Notes under the pieces: model-generated | Told to the model about the DNA's origin: nothing | Databases searched by the model: none | The model's input: only the letters and a program-made list of their open reading frames with translations | Part shown: positions 11,099-22,604 of the stretch, piece by piece | How positions within the stretch are numbered: the first letter of the stretch is position 1 | Layout of the letters: each line of letters begins with the position of its first letter | Made by a program: the position numbers and the translations under genes | Source of the DNA: Hexactinellida sp. DTS-2022 | Lineage: Eukaryota; Porifera; Hexactinellida | Assembly: GCA_028753945.1 (NCBI GenBank) | Contig: JAPNXP010000001.1 | Location: forward strand, 9,042,501 to 9,106,500 | Direction: 5' to 3' | DNA length: 64,000 bases

Positions 11099-11818
11099 TC
11101 TCCGTAGCAGGTGCCCTGGCCACACCTGTATACATAGAGGGCTGAAACTTGGCATGTAGATTCGGAGTCGACGTCTAATTTGCACCTGGGGTTACGATTT
11201 TGTATTAACAAATTCTTGACACATCTTTAACACCTTTCAAAATTTGTCTGGTCCATAACTCAAAAAATGTTTTACTAAACCCCAAAATTTTATTTCACAT
11301 TTGGATTCGCCATAAAATTCTGCGTCTGATGGGAGAAGAAATTTTTCAATAAAGGGGTCAATTTCTGCCATAAATGGGGGTTGAAATTTCTTTGTTTACT
11401 GACACTTCAATTTCAGTAAAGTGTTAAATCTAATTCTATTGTTTCAACTTGTAATAATTATATTGATTTAACTTGTTAAATCCTACTCTAGTGATTCAAC
11501 TTGCGATAATTATATTGATTTAACTTATAAATTCCAGCTGGCTTCTATTTAATTTTAGTATTACTATACAATTGATTAAATTAAATAATATAATATAAGG
11601 AATTTGTTGACTCAACTCAACCAACCATGGATAACATTGCTAAAATAAATAACTAATAATATAATTTATTATCAATACATAATGAATGAATGGCATTAAA
11701 CTCAAGATGGTTTATGATAGAAACAAACTTCAAATTTATCTCCCGTCCTTGTGGCTCGGATCAATTAACAAATGGATCATGACACCTTGAGGCGTTGATG
11801 ACTTGGCGAAAAAAAATC

Positions 11819-11927
11819 CAAAATTGCAGATGTGCTGACAGCATGTTCTTTTGGAGGCACTATCAATAACCCACCAACAAAATATAGTGCCACCAAAGGA
11901 ACATGCGTCGGCACAGCTGCAATTTTG
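11819..11927. repeat. long hairpin, copy 1
   Basis: Arms of about 45 bases (ATCCAAAATTGCAG-like left, CTGCAATTTTG right) fold around a short CAATAACCCACCAAC loop. The left arm has several mismatches. Confidence 0.75.
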
Positions 11928-11932
11928 TTTTT

Positions 11933-12158
11933 ACTGTGCCGACTATACTATAGTATAGTGGCCCAGTATTAGAATCACTGCCTTTATTATTATTTTTATT
12001 ATTATTATTACTGTGCCGACTATACTATAGTATAGTGGCCCAGTATTAGAATCACTGCCTTTATTTTTATTATTTTTTACTGTGCCGACTATACTATAGT
12101 ATAGTGGCCCAGTATTAGAATCACTGCCTTTATTATTATTTTTATTATTATTATTATT
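11933..12158. repeat. palindromic minisatellite, three units
   Basis: Same unit as at 10827, with starts at 11933, 12010 and 12079. It follows directly on the hairpin 11819-11927 of the preceding unit, so the hairpin-to-minisatellite junction is part of the repeat architecture. Confidence 0.85.
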
Positions 12159-12874
12159 TCTCCGTAGCAGGTGCCCTGGCCACACCTGTATACATAGAGG
12201 GCTGAAACTTGGCATGTAGATTCGGAGTCGACGTCTAATTTGCACCTGGGGTTACGATTTTGTATTAACAAATTCTTAACACATCTTTAACACCTTTCAA
12301 AATTTGTCTGGTCCATAACTCAAAAAATGTTTTACTAAACCCCAAAATTTTATTTCACATTTGGATTCGCCATAAAATTCTGCGTCTGATGGGAGAAGAA
12401 ATTTTTCAATAAAGGGGTCAATTTCTGCCATAAATTGGGGTTGAAATTTCTTTGTTTACTGACACTTCAATTTCAGTAAAGTGTTAAATCTAATTCTATT
12501 GTTTCAACTTGTAATAATTATATTGATTTAACTTGTTAAATCCTACGCTAGTGATTCAACTTGCGATAATTATATTGATTTAACTTATAAATTCCAGCTG
12601 GCTTCTATTTAATTTTAGTATTACTATACAATTGATTAAATAAAATAATATAATATAAGGAATTTGTTGACTAAACTCAAATCACCGTGGATAACATTGC
12701 TAAAATAACTAACTAATAATATAATTTATTATCAATACATAATGAATGAATGGCATTAAACTCTAGATGGTTTATGATAGAAACAAACTTCAAATTTATC
12801 TACTGTTCCTTGTGACTCGGACCAAATAACAAATGCTTCTTCACACCTTGGGCGTTGATGACTTGGCGAAAAAA

Positions 12875-12993
12875 AATCCAAAATTGCAGCCTGCGCCGAC
12901 AGCATGTTCCTTTGGAGGCACTATCAATAAACCATCAACAAAATATAGTGCCACGAAAGGAACATGCGTCGGCACAGGCTGCAATTTTGGATT
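12875..12993. repeat. long hairpin, copy 2
   Basis: Inverted arms with GCAGCCTG on the left matched by CAGGCTGC on the right; one nearby mismatch. Flanked by A-run and T-run. Confidence 0.8.
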
Positions 12994-14300
12994 TTTTTTT
13001 TTTTTTTTTTTCTCCGTAGACGGTACCCTGGCCAGAGCTCTATAGTTGATGGGCTGAAACTTGGCATGTAGGTGCGGTGGGACCGTCTAATTTGCACCTG
13101 GGGTTACGATTTTTTATTAAGAAATTTTTGACACATCTTTAACACCTTTCAGATTTTGTCTGGTCCATAACTCAAAATATGTTTTACTAAACCCGAAAAT
13201 TTTATTTCATATTTGGATTCCCCATAAAATTCTGCGTCTGATGGGAGAAGAAAACCTTCAAAAAAGGTTTTATTCCTGCCATTAATGGGGGTTGAAATTT
13301 CTTTGTTTACTCACACTTCAGTTTCAATAAAACTGTTAAATCTAATTCCATTGTTTCAACTTGTAATAATTATATTGATTTAACTTGTTAAATCCTACTC
13401 TAGTGATTCAACTTGCGATAATTATATTGATTTAACTTATAAATTCCAGCTGGCTTCTATTTAATTCTAGCATTACTATACAATGGATTAAATTAAATTA
13501 ATTTATATAAGGAATTTGTTGACTTTACTCAACTCACCGTGGATAACATTGCTAAAATAAATAACTAATAATTTAATTTATTATCAATAAGTAATGAATG
13601 GCATTAAACTAAAGATGGTTTATGATAGAACCGTTAACATTTTACATTCCACAACAACGACAGATAAAGTGATTATATTTATTTCGCGAGAATATTCTTG
13701 CACAATTAATGTACTGACGAAATTTATTATAATTAATTCCTTTTGTATTTAACTTATAGACGGTTCCAATTGGATTATTGGGGTTATCGAGTGCGCTGAA
13801 TTCAAATATGATAGTGAAATTCGATTTAAATTAATAATAAGTGCAAATAATTGAACTTTATTTATTTTGCTGTACATAATAATGATGTTAAATTATTAAT
13901 TTATTAATTAAATATTTATACTAATTAGCTAAATTTCATTAATCTCAGAGATGATACAAGATAGAAACAAACTTTCAATTTATCAATTGGTCCTTATGCC
14001 ACGTACCACCTATACAAGTGAGTCTTGACACCTTGAGGTGATGATGACATCGTTAAAAAAATGTGTTTTTACAATTTTGTTAATTCGATATTAAAAATGG
14101 GTTAGTTCATGTTGGGTGATGACCCAACACTCACATAAAAAATGCTGAGTCATCAGTTGTTATATTCTACTCAAACTGGAATATCGCTAAAAGGAAGTGA
14201 ACTAAAACGAAACTTCCACCACTCTAAGGGTCGATGCCTTCTGTAACACCTTTTTGAAATGATTTAACACCTTTATAGTGATGATGACTTGGCGAAAAAA

Positions 14301-14418
14301 AAATCCAAAATTGCATCCTGTGCCGACAGCATGTTCCATTGGAGGCACTATCAATAAACCACCAACAAAATATAGTGCCACCCAAGGAACATGCGTCGGC
14401 ACAGGATGCAATTTTGGA

Positions 14419-14422
<4 letters not shown>
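14301..14422. repeat. long hairpin, copy 3
   Basis: Left arm GCATCCTG is matched by CAGGATGC on the right, a paired variant of copy 2. Followed by a (TTA)n microsatellite to about 14463. Confidence 0.8.
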
Positions 14423-14464
<42 letters not shown>

Positions 14465-14730
14465 AGTACATAATGGATATAGTGATAATTTTTCTGCTTT
14501 AAGTGTCCCCCCAAGCTAATACCATACAAATTTTATTGGTTTATATAGTGACATCATTATTGGATATAGTGATAATTTGTGCACATATTATACAAGAATA
14601 TTAGATTTTTGACCTTCCTTGGCTCCCGTAATTTCATATTTTACAGTATAAATATCGTTACCAGTTGAATTTGTTATGGATTTTGATTAAATTTATAAGA
14701 ATATAAGTATTGACCATGTATACAGTCATC

Positions 14731-14850
14731 TTGCCGGCGCCACGTATTATGAGGTGTGGGTGTAGTGGGTGTCACTGTCCAAGCACCGATTCATTTCCTT
14801 GAGGCAGTGGGTGTCCGGACACCCAGGACACCCCCGGTGGCGCCGGCCCT
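14731..14850. mobile_element. short MITE with GCCGGCGCCAC ends
   Basis: GCCGGCGCCAC at 14733 and GTGGCGCCGGC at 14837 form terminal inverted repeats, with mirrored GGGTGTCC blocks inside. About 120 bp, no coding capacity. Confidence 0.6.
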
Positions 14851-15672
14851 AAAATAATATTATATGCAGTGATACAGTGGATATAGTGATATACTGGATA
14901 TAGTGATAATTTGACAAAAATCTCATGTCCCCACCATCTATATCCCTTAATTAATTAATTAAGTACTGTATTATTATTATTATTATTATTAGTTATTAGT
15001 ATTATTATTATTTATCCATATCCACAGAACAGAGTTTTGTTAACAAGAACTGAAATTTTCAGGATAGGTATCTCATGGGTTACAGATGTGCACCTGGGGT
15101 CACGATTTTTGACAACATTTTTTGGACACATTTTTACACCTATTTAATGTCACAACAGGAACAATAAATAGTGCCCGAATATTGAATTTACTATATGCAT
15201 TCAATAGAGAATATAATTCTACACCTTTTCACAATGCACGAATTTTCAAATTGGGCTTAGTTTGTGCCACAATTGAGTTGCAAATCTCCTCTGTTTACTA
15301 ACACTTCAGTCAGTTAAGAATTATTATAAAGCTATTAATTAACTAATAATTAACTAATAATTAATAACTACTGAGTAATGAGAATAATTTACATAACATA
15401 ATCTCCTAAACAAATTACAGTATCTAATCACAACCCAAAATGAATTTTAGGCACGCGTTACTCAGTAATAGTGTGTATAATTCACTAGCCACAGGTGAAC
15501 TCCTTAGTAATATTATAGCTTTTTGGGAAGGGAAAGGCCGCGAAGCGGCCGTTAATTGTATCGCGTAGTGCCTAAAAACACGAACGAACAAAAGTCGCGA
15601 AGCGACCGAGACCGAAGGGCTCATATATATAGTATACTGTATATGATATGATATGATTGATATATATATATA

Positions 15673-15940
15673 CCGTATTTCCCTGAATAAGCGCCGGGGG
15701 CTTGAATAAGCGCCTGGTCAATAAAATTGGCATTGGTATGATCAAATCTATACACATTAGTTGATCACTGTAATGTAATTCCATTGATTTTGGCAACTTC
15801 GGTAGGTATAAGGTTAGTGGAAACCATTAGAACCGACCTAAATATTATATTCTGGATTTTTCATAAAAATTTCAGGTTAATTTTTGGCCCACGAAAACAA
15901 TAAGCGCCGGCCGCCGGGGCGCTTATTCGGGGAAATACGG
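15673..15940. mobile_element. MITE with CCGTATTT ends and TA target duplication
   Basis: Ends CCGTATTTCCCTGAATAAGC and GCTTATTCGGGGAAATACGG are inverted repeats with one mismatch. TA flanks both ends (15671-15672, 15941-15942). Internal GCGCC blocks are mirrored. 268 bp, non-coding. Confidence 0.8.
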
Positions 15941-15964
15941 TATATATCTCTGGCTTGATCCCTA

Positions 15965-16045
15965 TATCGTTAGCAATTTCGGGATCTAAGCGAGTCCTAA
16001 GATGCTAGCGATATAGGGCCGGGGCCTCGAAACGTGCTTACACCG
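15965..16045. mobile_element. fragment of the GTGTAAGC-end MITE family
   Basis: CCCTATATCG and GCTAGCGATATAGGG are mirrored and the right end CGTGCTTACACCG matches copies at 78-446 and 28291-28445. The left terminus is missing. It lies about 110 bp upstream of HECTD3. Confidence 0.55.
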
Positions 16046-16152
16046 AAATAATTTGTCGATCCAGTATTTGGTAATAAATCTTTTCGCCTTTCCAGTCAAT
16101 ACACATTCTACATGCAATAAGTGTTATTTTGAGCAGTCTGCTAGTTAGCTAG

Positions 16153-18882
16153 ATGAGTAAGGCCCACAAACGTCTCGCACAGATCCGCTGCTTAGTGAGG
16201 GCAGTGGAGTGCATGGAGAAGGGCGAGAGTCTCCCAAACCCGCTCTGCTACGTGCCTTCTATCGTGCCCTACACACACAGTGGCAAGGGAGCCATAACGG
16301 TGTACGCAGAGCCTAAAGTCGCATCTCCCGCAGTGGGGAAGATTTCGGAAAAAGTCAAGCAAGTGAGCGCTACCAGCCACGTGGAGACGAACCCGGAGGG
16401 ATTCTGGCTGAAGCTGGCTCCTCGCGAAAAAGAAAAGTTCTTCCCGGGGAGCGAGAGCGGATGGGTAATGCTGGACACTGTATCGGGGCACTCCCCCAAG
16501 GCCACGCTCAAGGCTCAGTCTAAGAGCGACGCGTCCGCTGTCTCGAAGGACTGGATGGAGAGCGTGATAACGGGGTTCTCTCTGGGCCCGGGGGATAAGG
16601 GCGGACTGCCTCCTCCCGACGCAGAGATGGGCAGTCAGCTGAGACAGCCTCACCCCAACTGGAGCATCGAGCTGGACTCGGACTTGGCGGAGTTCCTGTT
16701 CAAGAACGACACTCCGTTCGTAGCGAAGTCCCTCTCTGAGCCGGTCGGCTCGGACTACAGCAACGAGTGGTTCTCCTTTATCAGAGCCAGCCACAGCGAC
16801 GACCTGCTGCCGGAGATCGCGGGCGTGAAGGAGTGGGACGACGGAAGCTGCTCCTGGGACGGCGCGCCGCGGGCCGGGGAGACCGAGGACGTGTACATCC
16901 GAGTACAGCTGAGACAGGGCGTGGTGATGAAGCAGCTCTCCCTACTGGTGGAACCAGAGGACGACTGTCCGAAACACCTGCAGGTATGGTGTAGTGGGAT
17001 CAGAATTAAGATTAAGAGTAAATAGGAGCCTCTCTCTCTGATTAACTGTCCCTTTAACCAGTGTTGGTAAAAATAATAGTTTTTCCTCAAAACAACAACA
17101 AATATTGTCACAGTAATCAGTGCTCAATCCTGAACAGGTGTACTTTGTCGATAAATGCCTAATATTATGCACCTATTGCTGTAGATATACGCCACTCTGA
17201 CGGGAACAGAAATGCAGCTGGTCTCCGACCGCACATTCGACAAGACCCACATAGACCCCGCCTCCCACAAGCTGCATCTGCTAGACGCGCCCTTCAGCAG
17301 CTACGTGCAGGAGCTGGAGATACGGTTCCTGAGCAACATGGAGGGCAAGCGCCGGTTCTCGGTGTTCGGCTTCCATGTGGAGAAGGGCATCCCTCTCGAC
17401 GACATAGACTCCGGGTCTCTGGACACCAACATATTCAATCAGGGTACACTCACGGACTTCCCACGCCTCCAGCCCTTCGAGAAGGCCTGTCTCTTCTACC
17501 GCTCTCTCCTGCTGAAGCGAGTGGTCCGGCTGCTGGACACTGTGCTCTATCTGATCATTCCCAAGTGCGGGAACGACTCCTTCATCCTGGACAAGATGCA
17601 GTCCGTGCGGTTCTTGTTCCCGCTGCTGGCGGACCGCAAGGAGCTGATCGACAAGTACCTGTCTCTGACGGAGAGCAAGAGGCCCTCCCGGCCGCACATC
17701 GCTGTCAACCGCCACCTGGCAGTGGAGCACCGGAGCAATCCCGCGAAGGACCGCAGCAACAAGAACACCGTGTTCTGTCAGCTGTTCGAGAAGCTGGCGC
17801 TCAAGACGAGCAGCAGCTTCGACTACTGCTGGCCGCTTTCTTTCGATCAGTGGTGGGAGTGCAACTTTGTGGGGGAGGGGGTCATAGACCAAGGGGGCGG
17901 GTTCCGAGACACCATAGCGGATATGGCAGAGGAGCTGACCCCCTCCAGCTCGAATTCCCCCATGCCTCTCTCCCTGTTCATCCGCTCCCCCAACCAGACG
18001 CAGGACACGGAGAGTCTGCACAGAGACGCGTACACACTGAACCCCGGCTGTCGCGACTGGGACAAGTACGTGTGGCTGGGGAGGCTGATGGGCGCCATGT
18101 TCCGCGGGAAGGAGAAGCTCCCTCTGGCCGTCTCCCCGTTCATTTGGAAGCGACTGGTGGACCAGCCGGTCTGCTGGAAGGACTTCATCTCGATCCACTC
18201 CTCGGAGGTGACATTCATAGACATGCTGCAAGGCCTGGGGCGAGAGGAGTTCGCGGCTGCCTACGCGGAATCTCTCACCTTCGACACCGCGCTAAGCAAC
18301 GGTGTCCCGGTGTGCTACAACGCAGGGGAGGCCGCGGGTTCAGCCCCGGTGGGCTACGAGGGCGTGGCCGCCTTCTGCCGGTGGGTGAGGGAGGTGCGCC
18401 TGAATGAGTGCGACAAACAGATCCGAGAGATCCGGCGGGGACTCTCCAAGGTGATTACCGAGGTGGTGCTGTCGCTGCTGACCTGGCAGGAGCTGGAGGA
18501 GAAGGTCTGCGGGAACCCTGTCATAACCATGGACGACATGAGGAAGAATCTGCACTTCTGCGACATGAAGTCAGACGACGCTAACTACCTATGGGCAGCG
18601 TTGGAAACCTTCTCGAGCGAGGAGCGATCCAAGTTCCTGCGATTCGTAACAGGCAGACGCCGACTGCCCGCCTCGGTGACGGTGTACCCCGCCTCCGAGC
18701 CGGTGAACTCCCTCCCCACCTCTGCGACCTGCGGTTCCGCTATATACCTGCCTGTGTACAGCTCCGCGGAAAAATGCCGCGAGCGCATACTCTACGCCAT
18801 CACTACTTGTGTGGCTATAGACGCAGACAGGTCTCCTTACAATTCGGACGATAGCTACAGTAGCGAGTCGGAAAATTGGTGA
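16153..18882 (+). CDS. HECTD3: HECTD3-like E3 ubiquitin ligase
   Basis: HECT-type E3 ligase: ubiquitin passes from an E2 to a cysteine of the HECT C-lobe and then to substrate. Two exons, 16153-16983 and 17185-18882, join in phase 0 to give 842 residues, close to the vertebrate length. The N-terminal part aligns with the HECTD3 leader. A DOC/APC10-like region follows (about 220-360), with CSWDG-like and VKQLSLLVE-like stretches. The HECT domain fills about 480-842, with the RYDQWWEC-like motif (SFDQWWECNFVGEGVIDQGG here), LTWQELEEKVCG and FLRFVTGRRRLP. The predicted catalytic cysteine is Cys793 in SATCGSAIYLP, matching the family position about 40 residues from the C-terminus. The start is the first ATG of the frame. 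ARMC9 begins about 480 bp downstream on the same strand. A single intron is unusually few for this gene. Confidence 0.93.
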
Positions 18883-19359
18883 TATATACTTGCATTGCAT
18901 TGTTGTCTACAGGCTGTTGATAATTCTTGTGTTTTACTGTCAAAACTGGGAAAATATGTGGATTCTCGAGTCTCGACGGCAACTATGAATTCCTCGCGGT
19001 TTTTTTCTTCTAAAAAGGTGTGCCCCCCTGGGTTCAGGTTTGCCCATCTGGTGCCCCCCCCACTGGTTGACCACCTAGAAATTTTGTTGACCAAAAGCCC
19101 CTGCCGTCTATGGGTGATAAGATTTGAGTGAGAAATACCTAGTCTTAGACATAGACGGTCTGTCACTGGAAAATTGCTCCGAAGGACCAAAATTCCATGG
19201 AAAATTGGTCTGGGGACCAATTTCCCCCAAAAGATTTTTACAACTCGTGCGAAAACTTTTGAAAAGTAAGTAGTATCCCTGTTTGCACCTTACACACTAA
19301 CTAGAAATTTACTATATAACAAGCAAGTTGAACTGCATGTGTGTATGTGCTTGTAGCAA
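18883..19359 (+). other. HECTD3-ARMC9 intergenic spacer
   Basis: No gene seen. The acceptor-like TGTGCTTGTAG ends three bases before the ARMC9 ATG, suggesting a 5' untranslated intron or trans-spliced leader. Confidence 0.4.
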
Positions 19360-22300
19360 ATGTCAGACATTCCGTGCTCCAGACTGCCTGCCTCGGAGGT
19401 GGAGCTGCTCTCGCTGGTTTGTGAGTACTTCTTCCTGAGAGGGTTCCCTCAGGCTCTGGGCGCGCTCGAGTCCGAAGGGAAGAACAAAGGCGTCTCTCTC
19501 AGCAAGGTGTCGGGGGGCAGGAAGTCCACCATCTACCAAGAGGCCATTCTACAGAAATCCTTCGCGCTGAGCAGCCTGCTGGAGGCGTTCGACCGCGGCG
19601 AGAGAGAGGAGTTCCTGCGGCTGTGGGGCGGCAGCGTGGCGGCGGGCGCCAGGGAGAGCAGACTCGGTCTGAGACTGGAGTTCCAGAGCAACCTCCACTT
19701 CGCAGTTGCGCCCATCAGACGGAACTGCGCGGCCGACTCCACAGAGGTGGTGCACTGCAAGGAGGTCTTCAAGGAGTACCTGAACGAGCGCAGCTCCCAG
19801 CTGGCGCTGGAGGACGAGATGTTCCCGTTCTACGCGCTGCCGTATCTGAGAGAGGTGCGCAGCCACCCCAGCTTCCAGGAGCTGTTCCGGCCCTCCTGGT
19901 TACAGTCCCTGAGAGCGGACCTCGAGACGTTCCTCCGAGAGAACCTGCTGCTCTCCACGGAGCCCCAGCTGCTCAGGCTCTACCAGGGGCACTCAGGTAC
20001 TCCCACTACTGTCTCTGTGGCAGCAGGGTTCTTATCTGTGTGCGCTCTTAGACTCCCGTCCCATGGCGGAGGATGGCGGCGAGAATAGCCGCGAGGAGCT
20101 GGAGCAGCTGCGAAGCGAGTACGAGCGCGAGCAAGTGAGCTACATCCGGCGCTACAAGTCGCTGCAGGAGAGCTACCAGGCCCTGATCGACCTGGCCATG
20201 CAGCTGGTGGAGGCACTGGAGGACAGCCTGCAGGGGAGACCGGTCAGCGAGGAGTACATCTCTTCCATGTGTCGCAGACTGTTCGGCGTCTCTGCCAGAT
20301 CCCTGCCCGCCCAGGACCCAGCTGCGGGCGCCTCTCTGCTGCGCGCCTCCATCGCCTCTCACTCGGACCGACTCGGGGCCGGGGGCTCCCTGGGCGTGCC
20401 GCTGTTCCCCTCTCTGGACCTGCGGCGCGCGAAGACGGACCTCTGCTCGCTGGAGGGGCGCGAGGCGGCGCTGCTGCTGCAGGCGCTGCGGACCAGACTC
20501 ACGCAGTGAGTTGCTTCCTATTCGGTCACGTGCTGAGGTAGGTGGCATTCCATTCTCCCCTTGCTGTCTCCAGCTCGCTGCCCGGGGAGCAGAGAGACGC
20601 AGTGCTCAGCGCGTACATCCGAGAGGACTTGCTGGGGCTGCGGCCGGACTCCCGGGCCTGTCTGCTGCCGCTGCTCGCCTCCGACTGCGTCCGGAAGGAG
20701 GCTCTCTCCCGTCTGCTGAACGCGCTGGGCAGTCTCGCGCCCGGCCGGGCCTACCTGGCCACGAACTGGGACCTCTTGCGCGCTGTGTTCCGGGCGGTGC
20801 AGCTGGAGCGGGAGGACACGCCCACGCGACAGAACCTGACCGGAGTTATGCAGAAACTGAGTCTGCGAAGAGGGCCTCAGAGCATCATGATCAACCTGGG
20901 CGTGGTCTCCTGGCTGTCGCGGCTGCTCGAGTCGAGTGACGCTCTCTCCGAGTACTCGCTGCACTACACCCTGGCCCTGCTCATGAACCTCTCGCTGCGG
21001 TCGCAGGGCCGCGCCAGCTGTGTGGCGCTCTGTCCGCGCTTGCTGTCGCACCTGAGTGGCTTCCTGCAGCTGGAGAGCGCGGAGCTCCGCTCCTACGCGA
21101 ACGGCGTCCTCTACAGGTTGTCTTAGTCGTAGTGTACTCCTCTGAGCAATGGTGATACTAATATTATCCTGTGTCATTCCATAGCATCCTATCCGTGGGC
21201 AAGGTGCGCGAGGACGCAGTCGCCATGGGGCTGCAGGAGCTGCTGCAGAGCGTGCACAGACGCAGCTCAGAGGAGACCCGCAGACAGATTGAGTTCGTGC
21301 TGCAGCAGCTGGAGGCGCCCGCCGCGCCGGCAGAGGAGGCGGGGTCCGACGACGAGGAGGACGAGGAGGACACGGATGATCCCACGGAGCCGATCGAGGG
21401 GGACCTGGAGGACAGCCTGCGTCCCGCCTCTGCTGAGCTGCACGGGGAGGAGCTGCTCTGTCTCCGGTACCTGTCCGGACCCAGACAGGAGCCCGTCCGT
21501 CCCGCCAGCAGTCGCAACCACGTGTCCCTCCTCTCCGAGCTCCCCCTCTCCAGACCCATCACCCCGAGGAGCTTCGCTCACCGACAGAACAACCCGATCT
21601 CTGCGCTGCCCGACAGCTCCAGCTGCGGCGCTCGCCCCCTGGCCAGTGATCCCTCCTCCCTCCTCAAGTCCAATCAGAAATCGTCAGCCGGAGCCACAGC
21701 TGTTCCCCGCCCCGCCTCTGCACACAAGCAGACGCTGGCCCGCTCCTCTCACCCTCCCAAGTCCCAGAGCGACCCTTCCTTCGGTCCCGACAGCGGCGCG
21801 AGAGCCGCTCTGAGGGAGGATGCGCCCGCGAGTCAGTCCGCCGCTTCCACCCCCGAGACACAGAGGGGGCCTGTCCACAGGTCCTCTCGGCTGACCGCCT
21901 CTCTCTCTCTGAGCAGCTCTCTCAGTCCCCAGAGCAAGCTAGACCCGCAGCCCTCCGTGACCGCCATCAAGCGGCTGCAGGGACAGCTCAGCAAGGAGGT
22001 CATGCACGAGTACAAGGAGGTGTTCGTGTCGCGGCCTCGCATCAACCGGACCCCAGAGCCGGACGAGGACTCGTCTCCCGAGCAGCTCCGTCTCTCCGTG
22101 TCTGACGCTGCCTTCGCCACAGACTCACTAGCCGCCAGCTCCTGTCCGCCTGTCTCCGACCAGCTGACCTTTGAGGAGCCGCGCAGCTTGAAGGAAGTGC
22201 TCCCTCGCTCTCGCCTGGAGATCTCCACCTCCCCCCCGCACAGGCCCACCCAGCCCACTGGCGCTCCCAAGCAGACGGAGCCGTCTGTTCTCCCGAAGGG

Positions 22301-22382
22301 CAGCAAGGGGTCAGCCAGCCATCCCCAGAACGCTCGTAGCGTAGTCACTAGGGCTCGGTCTAAAGCCAAACAGGCCAAATAA
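19360..22382 (+). CDS. ARMC9: ARMC9-like LisH/armadillo ciliary protein
   Basis: Homologue of ARMC9, a basal-body and cilium protein associated with Joubert syndrome in humans. Four exons, 19360-19996, 20052-20505, 20574-21116 and 21185-22382, join in phase to give 943 residues. A LisH-type N-terminus (about 10-42) is followed by FPFYALPYL and HPSFQELF, both strongly conserved in the family. A coiled coil follows (about 215-260), then armadillo-like repeats (about 330-560) containing PGEQRDAVLSAYI, SLRRGPQSIMI and the YSLHYTLALLMNLSLRS stretch. Next come an acidic Asp/Glu run (about 600-620) and a long Ser/Pro-rich tail. The tail is longer than I recall for vertebrate ARMC9 and is likely disordered. 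Introns are 54-69 nt. Its presence implies a ciliated organism. Confidence 0.93.
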
Positions 22383-22604
22383 CCTCGTTCACTCTAATTT
22401 AGTCTCACTTACTAATACTATGTACTTTATCACCTTTGTTCCTAACAGGTTCTGACTTACTGTATATCCTCGGTGCTTGCCTGTAAATATCACTTACTTA
22501 CTTCAGTTTAGTCATTTCACTTTATTATCACTTAGTATTTAAGTTGGTATTGATGCCGATTATTTTCAGAGGATCATTAGAAATGAGCATTCGCTAGTGT
22601 TTTG

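Larger units (their letters stand above)
10827..14475. repeat. hairpin-unit family, tandem array 1 (three units)
   Basis: Three head-to-tail units of ~1-1.4 kb share a body beginning near CTCCGTAG and ending in a long hairpin: bodies from 11099, 12159 and 13011; hairpins 11819-11927, 12875-12993 and 14301-14422. Two units begin with a palindromic minisatellite. The last body diverges after about 13640 and matches units at 47.2-51.2 kb instead. No coding capacity. A minisatellite plus a 3'-proximal hairpin and tandem arrangement resemble non-autonomous Helitron/Helentron elements, but terminal signals were not proven. Confidence 0.7.

Noticed and set aside
12833..14502. Short frames such as those at 12833-13045 and 14278-14502
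   Set aside because: They are translations of the conserved hairpin arms and appear at every copy; both strands read similarly because the sequence is an inverted repeat.
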